Of a stretch of DNA of 64,000 nucleotides, positions 32,301 through 45,150 are shown piece after piece. Within the stretch, counting starts at the first letter, position 1. The number at the start of each line of letters is the position of its first letter. The notes beneath the pieces are model-generated. The model had not been told where the DNA came from, did no database searches, and saw nothing but the letters and a program-made list of their open reading frames with translations. The stretch comes from Nematostella vectensis (taxonomy: Eukaryota > Cnidaria > Anthozoa > Actiniaria > Edwardsiidae). A program made the position numbers and the translations under genes. The stretch is from NCBI RefSeq assembly GCF_932526225.1, contig NC_064041.1, forward strand, positions 12,575,951 through 12,639,950. The letters run 5' to 3'.

Positions 32301-35300
32301 TGTTAAGCAAATAACAACACTATTCCTGCCATCAACCCCTGTGAAGATTCCATTGCCAGACAAGAGGCATTATCTGTAAGGAGAGCTTTCAATTGTTACT
32401 AGTCCCCCTGGCCCTCCTTATATGATCAGACTGCAGTAAACCAAGCACCCTGCTAGCAGAGGCCCTTTTCTCTGTATATCGCTGGGCTGGCGTTCACGGT
32501 GTATAAACCAACTAATACATTTATTATATGACATTTGCAGTTTAAATTTTCTACAAAAATCTGCTTATACCCCCAGTTACTTTCCTAAAAAAATGTTTTT
32601 ATGAGTAAAGATAACCTTTTATTCATACCAGATTGCAAAATGTTCTACCACTGAGTAATTAAAAAAAAAAAATAGCTGTTGTGTAAACCTTTTCTCACAG
32701 AGGCATTATTTCAATGGCTGTTAAACTCTGTATTCATTTCATAGAACAATACTAGAATTATTTCTTGTATATATTTCTGTTTCTCTAGGTTGTTTTTCCA
32801 AACGAGTACAATATATAACAAATTTATTTAGTTATACTCCAGTTACCCTTGCAATTCAGGAATATGTTTCTTGCATTAGCTAGACATTGTAGACCATCAT
32901 TATCATTTTAAAGTCACATTATCATTTTAAAGTATCTCTGTGAGCTGGAACAAGATGTAAGGGAGGTTTTACCTGCATGTTAGTCTTAATGGCTTCCCTG
33001 CTAACAGAGAAAAAGAGAAAGTCCTCTGTTAACAGGGAGGGTGGGGCAGATATCTGAGCAGGGAAGTTTGGACAGGTCTTGATGGATAGTTCGATCCAAT
33101 AAAATGGGAGGATTGTGCTAAAAATAAGAGCTTTGACTTTAGGGGTGGTACACCAACACAGAAATTTAAATCAATGCTGTATGTTTAGATGTAGGCTTCC
33201 ACTTCTTTATCCCAAATTACTACCACCCTCTATCCATTGGCTAAATACAGGTGGCTCCAGACCCCTGAATTTGTCCCCTTATATAGTTATATAGGGCTTA
33301 CTGTAATTATCATACATTAGTTTGGTAAACTGATGTAAGTGATCACAGCAAAAAGTAGTTGAAACGCAAGTGGGTTGAAACACACATAATGGCCTCTTTG
33401 GATATTGGAATTTACCTAATGAAATGGTCAAAGCTGTACCTAAGTACCGAATCTAATTAATAATTTCTCTAACATAAAGCGATGGCCTGCAGAAATACAG
33501 ATGATTCTTTGAAACTTCACTTCCCGCAATCTTGGACTCATACGCGCATACAAAGCACCAAAAGAACCTGTGTTTCCCTCTTCGTTCAGACCGGTATAAC
33601 TTCTTCAGCTTTAAGAACGTCGTACAAATTTTCATATGAACCATAAAAAAATACTATGGCTTAATTTCTTTATTATTTATCTAAGAGTCTTCTGAAGAAG
33701 TGGTGAGCTTATCTATGCAGCCAAGACCTTATATTTCGCAATTTCGTGAAGATAACTCGACGATGGTTAACACGATGCGAACACGTGAAAAAGCAATAGA
33801 TATAAGAGGATTTATTCACTTTTGAAGATAACACAGGTACAATCAAAGCCGACATTACTATTTTTTGTTATCTAAAGACTTGAGATTTCGAAGCTGTGGG
33901 AAAACACACAAAAAATATAAGTGTGAGAAGCCTTCAAAGATCCCCATGAGTTTATACGCTTTTGGCCGCCATTTTGTTTCTTTGCATTGAATTTCTCTCT
34001 AGTGCGCATGCGTGACATTTTTTTGATCCTGTCCATTGGGCATTGAAGTCACACTGAGCTAACTGTTGGGTTATTGGGGATCCACTGTACTTTATCTTTT
34101 ATCTTTACTTGTCGCTTACATAGTGAGTAAAATTAAAGTTTGACTGTAATACGGTTTCTTAAACAATTTTCAACTCCTTAGATGTTTTGAAGTTTGTGTT
34201 TTTCTCAAGTGGAATCTACCATGTCAGCAAAGCGTTGTTACATAGCTTGTGCGGGCTGACTCCACTATTAATATCAAATAATCTTTTTTTTTCACACTTG
34301 ACACATAACAGTGAAACCTGTGAAACTGATCGAATACCATGCCATGTGTACTTATTTATGATTTTAGACTCTTTTACTATTTCTTTTAGAATATCTTATT
34401 GAGATATGCGAAGTTCATACCTCAGCTGCTTGTGTCTTGCTGTTTTTGGAATTTGGCTATTTAAACTATACACTGTGAAAAAATAAACAAAACTTGTGCA
34501 AGACGATGCCAGAACATTCAACCTTTGTGGAACTATCGTTCGCCTCAAACAAATATGTGCACTTGTTTGTTATATCACTTGGAGATATGCAGTTTAATGA
34601 AGCTATGCATGGTTGTGATAAAAATAGTATATTGCTTTTCACTTGTGGCCTTTCTTCTGCCATTGCTGGTTTTGCTTTTTAAGGTAAAAATTTTCAACTC
34701 AGTAATTTCATAACTCCTTGTTTTTTAAGTTTTGTGGTTTCCATTTAAATAACAATGATATAAAAATATATTTTAACTTTTGAGATTTCTAGAAGTTTGC
34801 AAGTCATGCTCATTTTTCCTTTACAGTACATACTTCAATTGAAAGAAGCTAATGGGCTATACAGTAGCTGGCTTGCAATTTTGTTTACATAGTCTCTTTT
34901 TAAGAATAATTTAGTCCACTAAGGCACTTTTTTGCTACATCTTTTATATTTGATTAGTTAAAATTGCCAAATATATTAGATATGTATGTTACTTAAATTA
35001 GAAGCTTCAGACAAAAACTGAAGTGCCGTTAACTTGTCATTTAAAATGTGATCAGGGTTTATGTGGAAAACACAAATTTGAGTTTAAGTTTAATTAAAAT
35101 ATCATTTAAATTATTATAATAATAACAATCAATTATGTTTCCCTAACTAATGTTATTTTGTTTTATAATTCAAGAATGTATCTACCGATGAAACATCCCA
35201 GTTGCCATCAGGATCACCTGGGGAGTCAACATCATCAACTATTCCAGAAGGACCTGTCTTCCCATCCTCTTCCAAGTCAAGCCAAGCCGCTGACCTTACA

Positions 35301-38300
35301 ATAATATCAACACCAGAACTAGAGCTCCTGGCATCTCCAACAGTTGCACCCGCCACACCCCATGAGGACCTGGGGACAATCTCGCCCTCTTTGGCTGTCA
35401 TTGCAAGTAGTATAATTTCTGTGAAGCCCGAGGAAGAAGTTGTAGAGGAAATTGAGAATTACATAATTCAGGTTGGAAATGCAAGAAATCCTGGGGGTGA
35501 TTCTAATCAGCCCAAAAGCAAGCTGGATGTTGTCCAAGGAGAAGCAAGTAAAATAGAAAATAGTGTAAAAGGCAGGAATGATAACAGAGCAACTGTTGAT
35601 AAAAAGTCAGACATTAATGATTCCCAAACTGCAGACGATAAACAAAAGTCTGATACAAACAATGCGGGAAAAGCCCATGATGTTGAAAAGGGTAGTGGTG
35701 GACAGAAGGTTGTTATTTCCGTAGAGAGTAGTCCAAGTGTTAGTGATGACCAAACTGTTTCTGAGAAGGCTGGTATTGCTTTGGATTCAGAAGGGGGTGT
35801 TATTAATGGTGAAATTCTAGAAGGCAACAAATCACATACTGAAAAGCTAGAAGGCAAGAAAATAGAGGATCAGGAAGAGAAACATGAGATACATTACCAC
35901 AAAAAAGATAAAGAAAGCATTTATCTGGAAAGCAATAAAGAACAAAGTAATACGGTAATAACAACCTTAAAAGAACATGGTAGTAGAATCGCAAATTCTC
36001 AGAAAACAGCTAATGACATCCAACTTCAGAATTCTGACCTCGGGGATAACGTTACTTTTAAGGAAAAAGAAATCAAAATATCAAGTGAACATGCTGTTGG
36101 GGAGACTTTGCAAGCTAATATTGTTAAAGTAGAAAATGGTCAAAGTACCCATGATAAAACAGCAGAGAGTGAAAGAACTGTTGATAAAGAGGGATCTAGT
36201 GCAATTCACAAGAACACAGAAGACGTTTTAAAGCTTAAGGATGATAATGGACCAAAAGAATTGCAAGCCAAACAGGAATCACCAAAACCTGATAAAACAC
36301 AAGTTTCTCATCCTGACAAAGCGGCTGGTACAGCAGAAGAACCGAAGAGGTACAGCTTATATGCTTTATGCAATTAAAGTAGAACTCGCATGAACTGGAC
36401 TTTAACGTATCCTTTCTATACATCCCTAATATGCGAAGTAATTTTATAGGAGATGAGAATAAGAGACTTGGTCCCCTATCTTCGAGTATTCCTTATACGC
36501 GAGTCCCATTTAGGCAGGTCTTAATGTAATGCTCATGTTAAACCTACGTATTTCAAGTGAGTAGGGGGTACCTACCCGGCTTCATGGATGCCTTTGTATA
36601 AACCCGGTTCTTTGAAAGCCATGTGAATATTTAGATGCACATAAATAAGAATGCTACAGTTTCGTAAACTTGAATTCCGTTTTAAATAAGTGCCTTCCTA
36701 ACAGCATTAATATTTTGTTTTCTAGTTCAATGACGCCTGAAGGACGCACCCAATTAGAAGATAAGAATACGTCGGAAGACAAGGAACACATTTCCAAACC
36801 AGAAGAATCCATCGAGAGAAAGGAGCATCATGAAGAAGTTACACATCCTGCACACAAAGAAGGGGTCAAACTCGAGGTGGAAACAGCTCCAATGACAGAC
36901 CATGAAAGTGTTGTAGGAGAACCGAAGGGGGAAATACAAGAAGAGAAAGAAAAGGAAGTCAAAGTAAGCACAACGGGTGATGTCAATGTCTCGGAAGAGT
37001 TTGTAGCTAAGAAAGTATCTGAACCACCTGGTAATACTGGTGAGGTAACAGGCGACTCAAAAGAAGACGACAGTCTGTCAACTGAGCTAAACCAGGCAGA
37101 TGACGAGACGAAATCCTCCGAGGAAGACATGCCCTCATTCGATGAATTCAAGCGCCAATTGCTGAAGGAAGAGGAGCAGAAGACCAAGCAGAAGCAGCAG
37201 GACCAGTTAGAAAACACCGCGCCTGCCAAGCCCAGATCGCGCAAGGCCAAGCAGCGCAAACAGAATAATTACGCCTCTATAGACTGCGGTGCGAAAATCG
37301 TGCAAGTGAACCCAGAGGCGTCCAACCCTTTTACGATACTCCAGGAAAACCGGGACATCTACATGCTGAACCCCTGCAGCGCCAAGATCTGGTTTATCGT
37401 GGAGCTGTGCGACACTGTCCATGTGAAGAAGATCGAGATAGCTAACTTCGAGCTGTTTTCCTCTACACCGGAGAGTTTTAGAGTCTATGTAAGCGGGCGG
37501 TATCCGACGCGAGAATGGACAATGCTGGGCACGTTCCAGGCTAGAGATGAGAGGGATGTGCAGAGCTTTCCACTTGCGGAACCAATCTACGCCAAGTATC
37601 TGAAGGTGAGTGGGAAGAAGATGATTTGTGCTCAAGGCAAATGGTCAGAAGTAACACTTTTTTGTGAGAGCAAGTAAAGAAAAGTAACATGTTTGATATG
37701 TGCGCTTTACACGTGGACGCAGGTTGGACCTTCCATTGGCTTGCTCCAAACTTGTGTTTTGCGCATGGACTAAGATTGTACGTTGTCAAGCAGGCTGGGT
37801 GCTGTTACCCCATGCCCCCATTCAAACAACCAATGTCAACAGCTTTATTTTGCTCTTATTTTTTTCTGTTTGTGTGCTTGTATTTTCCCAAATGCACTTC
37901 ATGCTATCATATATATGATTGAAAGGTAAATTGCTGCTCTGCCGGCAATATCAGCCATTACATATACTATCCTTTCTGTCCTTCAACAGTTCGAGATGTT
38001 GAGTCATTTCGGATCTGAGCACTACTGTCCGCTTAGCCTGTTGCGTGTGTTTGGTCTAAGCATGGTCGAAGAGTTGGAAGAGCACGAAGGGGATGGCCAG
38101 GATGACCAGGAATCAGTCGACCAGGATGACGAAACAGTGCAGATTCTCCCCTCAGACCCTGCCGCTAAAGTAGGCGATCAAACAGGCAAGCCCAACATCT
38201 TGGCCACCGTCAGTGACACCCTAATTAGTATGGTTAAGGAGGCGGCAAAAAAGCTGAAAGGGGTAATTAAGGATGGAGAAGGAAATGATACTAAGGATGA

Positions 38301-41300
38301 TCCTGGCTCTGAAAGTGAGGCCAAGAATTCTGCATCATCTCCTCCATCGTCTTCAGAAGGAAGCAGGTCTGAAACAAAACCGAGTATTGTTACCCTGATA
38401 CCAAGCGACGACGATGAAAAACTTACGGCTCCGTACGAGAATAAGACATTAAATGCCTCGGATGCTGTAGCAGGGGAGGGCAGCAATGCTGAAGCCAAAA
38501 GTGGATTTTGTAACCACGTCAATGATGAGCGAGTCAAGGAGCCAAAAGCAACTTCGACGTTCACTCGCTGTCAGCTTTTCGTCAAGATGTTAGGACATTC
38601 AAGTCTAGGGTGTTTTATGGGTAGAATACTCTACTCCAAGAATATGTATCAAAATTTCACGGCCTTAGAGGAAATGGCTCGGGCTCGAAACCGTGCTAAG
38701 GTCAAGGCAAAAACACATAGTGTACCAAAATTAAAAGATGAGAGTCAAAAAGACTCTGAGAAAAAAGAAGAATTTGAAGAAGAAAATCATGAAAGTCACA
38801 AAATGAAGCAAGGTGATAAAGACGTAAATAGGGATCAAGGCGACAAAAACAAGAATGTAATTGAAAGCAATAATACACAGACTAAAGGTATTGACCCCGC
38901 CTCGGTGATACAACCAAGCGAGGTAGAGCCAGTGTTGGCCGGAACAAAATCCCAAGACTCCAGCACACCATCCTTGCCATCCGTCTCTACTCTCATCACA
39001 AAGCCGACAGAAGCCACTGAGACTAGAACCTTATCTCCAAGCTCTGATACTGCTACTCAAACGGACGACGTAGCTGGAAAAGGCAAGACTGAGAGGTCGG
39101 AAGATAAGGTCGTAGAGGAAGAAAAGAAGGAATTGCCAGAAGAGAAGAAGAAGTCAACAAACAGTGAACTAAGCACTTCTGCACTCGCAGTGGATGGTGT
39201 ATGCACTAAGTTCCTAGACGATGGCATTGCCCCTGTTATTCCAGTCCTAAGCACGACTTCTCAGTCCGAGTGCAAAGCGCCGACACCTGCCCCAGATGTC
39301 GATGTTCTTGAAATTAGGCTTCTGGATGGGTCAGGAAAGGAGGGTACAGCACATCCTGAGATAACCAAGATCGATACTGGGAAACCTGGAAAAGATGACG
39401 AGAAAAAGGCCGAAGATATCCCCGTCGACGAAGGGAATGGCAAATCTAATGAGACCAAAGAGGTCGATGAAAAAGTCACAAATGCTCAAGGCGAGCTATC
39501 TTTAAGCGAAAGTATTGTCACATCAAGCTCTACCGATATCGCGGAAAGCAGTGCAGAAATGTCCAGCTCAAAGGTAGAACCTGCCCATCAAGATGTGACC
39601 AGTCAGGTGGGCAACCCCCCAACGCCGCCTTCCCCACTCGAAGGACCCGCCCAGCCTGCATCTGTCCCACCCATCGCTGCTCCCCCACTTCATGAGGAAT
39701 TATCCGTCAGTAAGATCAAAATGGAAGAGGAAAAGCCAAGTGAGAAGTCGCTTGAAGAATCTACAATTTCCATTAATGGTAATGGTATGTCTAAGGAAGG
39801 CAAAGACAACACTGCCTCAAAAGAGGAAAATGAACAAAGCCCAGAGAAGACCCCTGCTTTGGAGAAATCTGAAGAAAGCGCAGATGGCAAACAATCTCAA
39901 GAAGCCCCAGGACTGGACCCAGCTGGATCAAAGAAATCACAAGATTTCACCCAAAGTTCTATGAAACCTCAAGAGGAACTCGTATCCAAAGAAAACGAAT
40001 CGCGCACCGTGGCGGAAGAAATACCTACGTCGCCGGGTCCAACTAAAACTGCACATAGTGTTCCCTCCGGGCAACCTTCCAGTGGGGCCCAAAAGGAGTC
40101 TGTGTTGATGCGCTTGACCAACAGGATTAAGGCCTTAGAGACGAATCTGACACTGAGTACGATGTATATGGAAAAGCTGAACCAGAAGTGAGTGATACCT
40201 TAGCCCTATACAGACTAGCGAGTGATAACCTAGCCTTATACTGACTAGTGAGTGATAACCTAGCCTTATACTGACTAGCGAGTGATAACCTAGCCTTATA
40301 CTGACTAGCGAGTGATAACCTAGCCTTATACTGACTAGCGAGTGATAACCTAGCCTTATACTGACTAGCGAGTGATAACCTAGCCTTATACTGACTAGCG
40401 AGTGATAACCTAGCCTTATACTGACTAGTGAGTGATAACCTAGCCTTATACTGACTAGCGAGTGATAACCTAGCCTTATACTGACTAGCGAGTGATAACC
40501 TAGCCTTATACTGACTAGCAAGTGATAACCTAGCCTTATACTGACTAGCGAGTGATAACCTAGCCTTATACTGACTAGCGAGTGATAACCTAGCCTTATA
40601 CTGACTAGCGAGTGATAACCTAGCCTTATACTGACTAGTGAGTGATAACCTAGCCTTATACTGACTAGCGAGTGATAACCTAGCCTTATACTGACTAGCG
40701 AGTGATAACCTAGCCTTATACTGACTAGCGAGTGATAACCTAGCCTTATACTGACTAGCGAGTGATAACCTAGCCTTATACTGACTAGCGAGTGATAACT
40801 TAGCCTTATACTGACTAGCGAGTGATAACCTAGCCTTATACTGACTAGCGAGTGATAACCTAGCCCTATACTGACTAGCGAGTGATAACCTAGCCCTATA
40901 CAGACTAGCTTTTGTTATTGATGTGATCTTGCCCTTTGGTAGACTTTTTTTAGGTTTTCACACTTGAATATAAATAAGTGTGCGTGCTTATGTTCTTTCG
41001 TCGTTATGGCGCTAGTGTAAAGCAGGCATTATACCTTACTCTTTAACAAAAATAAATATGTAGGGTATAAACAATGCGGGGTAAATTACTGATTGCTGCA
41101 CCCGGTTAACTGTGTTGTGATTTCTAGGTATCGCAAGAGCATGGAGGAGATGCAGAAGAGTTTTGACAAGAAAGTTTACTTGCTGAGGAATGCCACCACG
41201 AAAGCAGAAGCAGCGGTGAGTAGGACTCTAGACGTTCAACAAATGCGCTGTGCTGCATTTGACATGCGGTAAATAAACATCCCGAGACATGGTCAAAAGC

Positions 41301-43327
41301 TCTTCACATGTCATTAACAGTACTTGTCAGTACAGATACGGAATGCTCCCACACATTTAACTTTCATCATGGTGACTTAGTGTTTAATCAATGTAACTAA
41401 TTATGGTACCTTAGTGGGCCCTTTTTACGCCAATACAGGCGACGAGGGACGGAAACTCCGGCTCAAGTCCTTATCCGATAAAAAGAGGGAATCAATCCCC
41501 ACTGTAGAAAGAAAGCCACATTTTTACACAGTAGACCTGACCTTGGATTGAACCCAGGACCTCTTACCCTGGGTACCAGGGGCTCCGAGCTTTGCTCAAA
41601 ACATTTTCGCCGAGAAGCTTGGAGCCTCTAGTACCCAGGGTATGTTCCACTAAGTTATCGCGCCACTCACTTATCGCTTCACTAATGCGATTTTTGTCTG
41701 TCTAGATCAAAAGTCAAAAGGAACAGATCTCAAGGCTGCAAGCGAGGCTTAGTGCCATGGAGGAGGCCAATGAGAATGTCAACCGCAAGCTGGACACCCT
41801 AAATAAGGAGGTCTGTAACCATATCTGCCATGCTATTTAAAAATAAGGTGATACAGTGGGACCCCGTTATTAGGGACACGGTTGGTACCTGGAAAACCAT
41901 GTTGTTTCGAGGTTGCTACCTTTTTCTTCAGGGTATACTGTTAAGTGTTTAGTGGCCAATACAACTGGTGAAGAGTATGCAACCTCAAAACGTCCAATAA
42001 CTCATTGCATATATATTTATAAATGTTTCCTTATTTTAAAAGTGGATAGAGATTGAAAGAAAATGCACGGAGCTATATTTCACTGGGAACATTTTCCTTA
42101 ATATCGAGGGGTCATCAATCGACATTGGAAGACACATTGTTAAGTCGAAAATGAAAAGCGCCAAAAGCAGCATTCTCTGTGGAACCCCAAACATGCACAG
42201 CCTTTCGGTGAACAGACGCTCGCCCAATAAGGGTTTACAGTCATTATGGTCGTATTAACAAGTGTGATCTGTTTGGTTAACAGACGCTCGCCCAATAAGG
42301 GTTTACAGTCATTATGGTCGTATTAACAAGTGTGATCTGTTTGGTTAACAGACGCTCGCCCAATAAGGGTTTACAGTCATTATGGTCGTATTAACAAGTG
42401 TGATCTGTTTGGTTAACAGACGCTTGCCCAATAAGGGTTTACAGTCATTATGGTCGTATTAACAAGTGTGATCTGTTTGGTTAACAGACGCTCGCCCAAT
42501 AAGGGTTTACAGTCATTATGGTCGTATTAACAAGTGTGATCTGTTTGTCCTAGGTTATGGAACGTCATATCATTGGTCTCTTTCTGGAGGTTATTCTCAT
42601 CATATTTGTCTTCGCGCTGTTCAGACGCTGGGATCGTGCGCGTTACCAACAATACGCTGCTCGGGAATCCCGCGGGCTATCCCGCGACATTGCGGGACAA
42701 CCTCGAGCCAGATCACTTCCTTCAGTTCCAAGAGACGTTACGGGTAGAATAGCAAATGGAAGTCTAGTACGATCATACAGTGTACCGGAAGTTGTAGGAT
42801 CCATGACCGGAAGTATCGATGAACTAACGAAGAATGTAGGATTACCCGAATTGAAAAAGAAGAAACGCAAGCGAAAAGGTGCACCTACTCTGAACCACCT
42901 AACGGCTTCCACAACAAACACTAGCTCCTCAAACCACGTGAGCCTGGTAAATCGAACCGCTGGCTTGCTATTCAGCCCTGCTCGCGGGCTCATCAATGGT
43001 ATCTCAGATAGATGGAAACCGCAGACGCGCGATGACAGCAGCCTCACGTCAGGTTCTCACCAGGTGGACGCTAGAATGCTCCACAAGTCCAAGAGCCTTG
43101 ACACTGTACCAGAGGACGGAATGCTAAATTATACCTTTCTACCACCCTCTGCGCAAAAGAGGAATCCCATCCCCACCCCTCCCCCACCGCCGCCAACACC
43201 AAGCAACGCATGGAGAAAGGGAGACCCGTCACACGTCAGTCATAAGCGTTTACCATGGCAACTGTCGTCGGAATTTCAGCGCAAGGGGCGGGGCTATGGC
43301 GGACATAATGGATACCAGTTCGCCTGA
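29379..43327 (+). CDS. SUCO: SUN domain-containing ossification factor (SLP1/Opt-type SUN protein), 1788 aa
   Basis: Eight exons: 29379-29434, 29613-29703, 35175-36349, 36726-37605, 37990-40187, 41128-41215, 41706-41810 and 42554-43327. All phases fit and the total is 5367 nt. The ATG at 29379 has a strong context (A at -3, G at +4) and opens a signal peptide, MASFNGFALLFCIFFAVF. A long acidic low-complexity region follows. The SUN domain spans about 600-765, preceded by MPSFDEFKRQL and including NNYASIDCGAK and FGSEHYCPLSLLRVFG. After a second disordered region comes the conserved KESVLMRLTNRIKALE coiled coil (about 1440-1530). A single membrane segment follows near 1536-1553 (GLFLEVILIIFVFALF), then a basic tail with a proline run. 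The family sits in the rough ER and nuclear envelope, and the yeast homologue Slp1 works with Emp65. It is longer than human SUCO (about 1254 aa), mostly from disordered sequence. Identity is secure; the first two exons are less so. Confidence 0.9.
29704..35174 (+). other. Long intron 2 of SUCO
   Basis: This AT-rich interval of about 5.5 kb has no convincing internal coding exon. It contains the inverted-end segment at 30571-34045. Two short signal-peptide-like frames (34405, 34597) lie near the 3' end and could mark alternative first exons, but both have weaker start contexts than 29379. Confidence 0.6.
30571..34045. mobile_element. Transposon-like segment with inverted ends in SUCO intron 2
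   Basis: The left end, GACAGGATAAAAAAATGTCA followed by CGCATGCGCA (30589-30618), is mirrored at 34003-34033 with one inserted base. Weaker similarity extends outward (TTCAA..GC.CA..G), and ATGGCGG sits inside each end in inverted orientation. The 3.4-kb interior has no recognisable transposase. It may be a decayed or non-autonomous element, or two separate elements in opposite orientation. Confidence 0.5.
40188..40908 (+). repeat. 30-bp minisatellite (~24 copies) starting at the SUCO intron 5 donor
   Basis: The unit is close to GCGAGTGATAACCTAGCCTT plus ATACTGACTA, with perfect 30-bp register over the whole array. The first unit begins with the real splice donor GTGAGTGAT. The first and last units share the variant AGCCCTATACAGACT, as expected if internal units expanded later. 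Confidence 0.95.
41565..41642. repeat. Short foldback element with TACCCTGGGTACC termini, copy 1
   Basis: The left end TACCCTGGGTACCAGGGGCT is mirrored by AGCCTCTAGTACCCAGGGTA at the right; the core is TTTTCGCC. It is 78 bp long and lies in SUCO intron 6, about 60 bp upstream of exon 7. A second copy is at 61709-61835. Confidence 0.8.
42211..42547 (+). repeat. 68-bp minisatellite (5 copies) ending at the SUCO intron 7 acceptor
   Basis: Units start at 42211, 42279, 42347, 42415 and 42483 and are almost identical. Each begins AACAGACGCTCGCCC and includes TATTAAC and GATCTGTTTG. The last unit runs into the true acceptor TTTGTCCTAG before exon 8. Confidence 0.95.
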
Positions 43328-45150
43328 TACTCGCCGCTCGGGTTTGTAGCCAACATTTTGATCTCAAGGGATGCTACCAATTTTAACTTTTCTTAATTAT
43401 TACCACAATTCCCGCATTGGAATGTACCTATTTCGTTGGTTTGGGGTGGATTTTTTCCGATCATCCCTGGCGACAGGCCTGCAGCTATTTGTACAATTTA
43501 AGTACAGTTTATTTCTTAGAAAATTGAAGGAAATAGTTAAAAAAAAGTACTACAGTACTAAGCAAAATGTGTAATAGAAGTAAATGCAATAGAGGTTAAA
43601 ATAAATATATTCAAAGAAATGTTGTAAATTAATGCTTGATTTCGCAAGAATACTTTACCATGCCTAGAATAGAAACGGGTTATTATTTACTCTTGCTCCC
43701 AGTAGCAAGGCTGAGCTTGCATTTTTGTCTTTTTTGTGTGTACCCAGGTTGAAACGGTGAGCCTGTGTTTGGAACTTCACTTATTTCCTTTAGAATTCGT
43801 CATAGCTCTAGGGAGTTCCTTCATTACCAATCTTGAATGTCCTAGTAAACGTTCTATCTGTAATAAATACAAAGATATCCGATAAGGGTGGCGAGGGGGA
43901 GCAAGGAATATGGACTTGACCGAAAAACTAAAAACGGGGGGAGCAAAGAATATGGACTTTACCGGACGACGGAGAACAGAGGCATTGAATGTATGTGGGC
44001 TTGGCCGAAAAACGGAGAATAGAGGGGAGCAAGGGCGAGCAAGGAATATGGACTTGACCAACATCTGAGAACAGGGTTGCGCAAGGAATATGTATTTGAT
44101 CGAAAAACGGGGGGAGAACGGGGGAGGAATATGGAATTGTAACTGGTAAACAGCGAAAAAAAAAACAATTTGAGTACATGGCCGAAGATCGCACCTCGTT
44201 CAGAACCGATAAAATGAAAAAAAAAGACCATACTTCCAGACATGCGCTGAAACACCGTATGGCAGCATAAAGCTTTACGGCTAGGCTGGAGATTTCGGCC
44301 CCAGCACCGCTATCTAGCGAACTGTGTAACACACAGGTACCGAGGTACCCGCGCATTAATAGGGAGGCAATAGTCAGGATCCCAGCCCTGTCTTAGTCGG
44401 TTACGCCACGCACACCTCGCTGAGATGTACACTGAAAAATATCAGGGTCCTATTCACGCTTGCGTCTCTTGGGAATAGGTGAATTGCTATAGTAATGAAG
44501 TGATGTCATCACGTACACTAAGACCTAGGTCTACATTACTGCCTTTAGCCTGCTTTGTACTTCTTTGTCCAGTCACGCATGTGTGCCCAGAACAACAAAA
44601 ACAAGCTACATTGTAATTCACGCAGATTAAGATTAAGATGTTTTGTGTTCTTAGGTTTTAGAAAAACTGGAATAAAACCCTCTCGAAGCTACTCTCCTCG
44701 AATTTCTTAGAAGCATTTGAGGTTCTTGAGTTCATATTTTCCTTGGTACAGGCATCTGTGTAGGTGTCTCAAACATAAATATAGCGTCCAAAAATTATAA
44801 ATCATGCATTTTGAAGTACACGCTGAAGCAACGCACTTTATTATAAAATCTGACGCATCCAAGGATTTTCATCGTAGTATTTTCCAATAAATAGTTTAAC
44901 AGACAGCTTCCTTATGTTGCTTACAATGATGATCACGTTAAACATTACCAGATCTGAAATTCAATTTTGATGTCCTTTCGGAATCGTGAAATCTGGCGCC
45001 TTTAGAATAATATACATACAAAATCTAGGTAATACCTTTCATACTCAAGCTTTGATAAGACGGAAATTCTAGTTTATTACAAAGTGTGTCAGATTCTTTT
45101 AATTTTTTTTTGTACATCACGTTCTCAGTTTTTCGGTCAAGTCCATAATT
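43328..45150. other. Spacer between SUCO and the satellite, with inverted relatives of the satellite edge
   Basis: An AATAAA at about 43600 is a likely SUCO poly(A) signal. From 43890 to 44130 there are four to five diverged copies of GGAATATGGACTTGACCGAA-type sequence. This is the reverse complement of the motif at both edges of the large satellite. The rest shows no gene, tRNA or clear element. Confidence 0.6.

Noticed and set aside
34405-34482. Short hydrophobic frame MRSSYLSCLCLAVFGIWLF
   Set aside because: It is signal-peptide-like but stops quickly, and only a weak donor (GTGAAA) is available. It is not needed by any gene model.
34597-34683. Alternative first exon for SUCO with a signal-peptide-like frame (MKLCMVVIKIVYCF...)
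   Set aside because: It is phase compatible with exon 3, but the start context is poor. The 29379/29613 pair has a strong context and good splice sites and also closes the frame. It remains possible as an alternative promoter.
40135-40521. Minus-strand 128-codon frame of SIRLGYHSLV repeats
   Set aside because: It is the reverse strand of the 30-bp minisatellite in SUCO intron 5.
42211-42547. CRISPR-like array
   Set aside because: The units are contiguous tandem copies with no unique spacers, inside an animal intron. The same holds for the 30-bp and 57-bp arrays.
43777-44356. Overlapping minus-strand frames near 44 kb
   Set aside because: They are produced by inverted relatives of the satellite edge sequence; no start or splice support.
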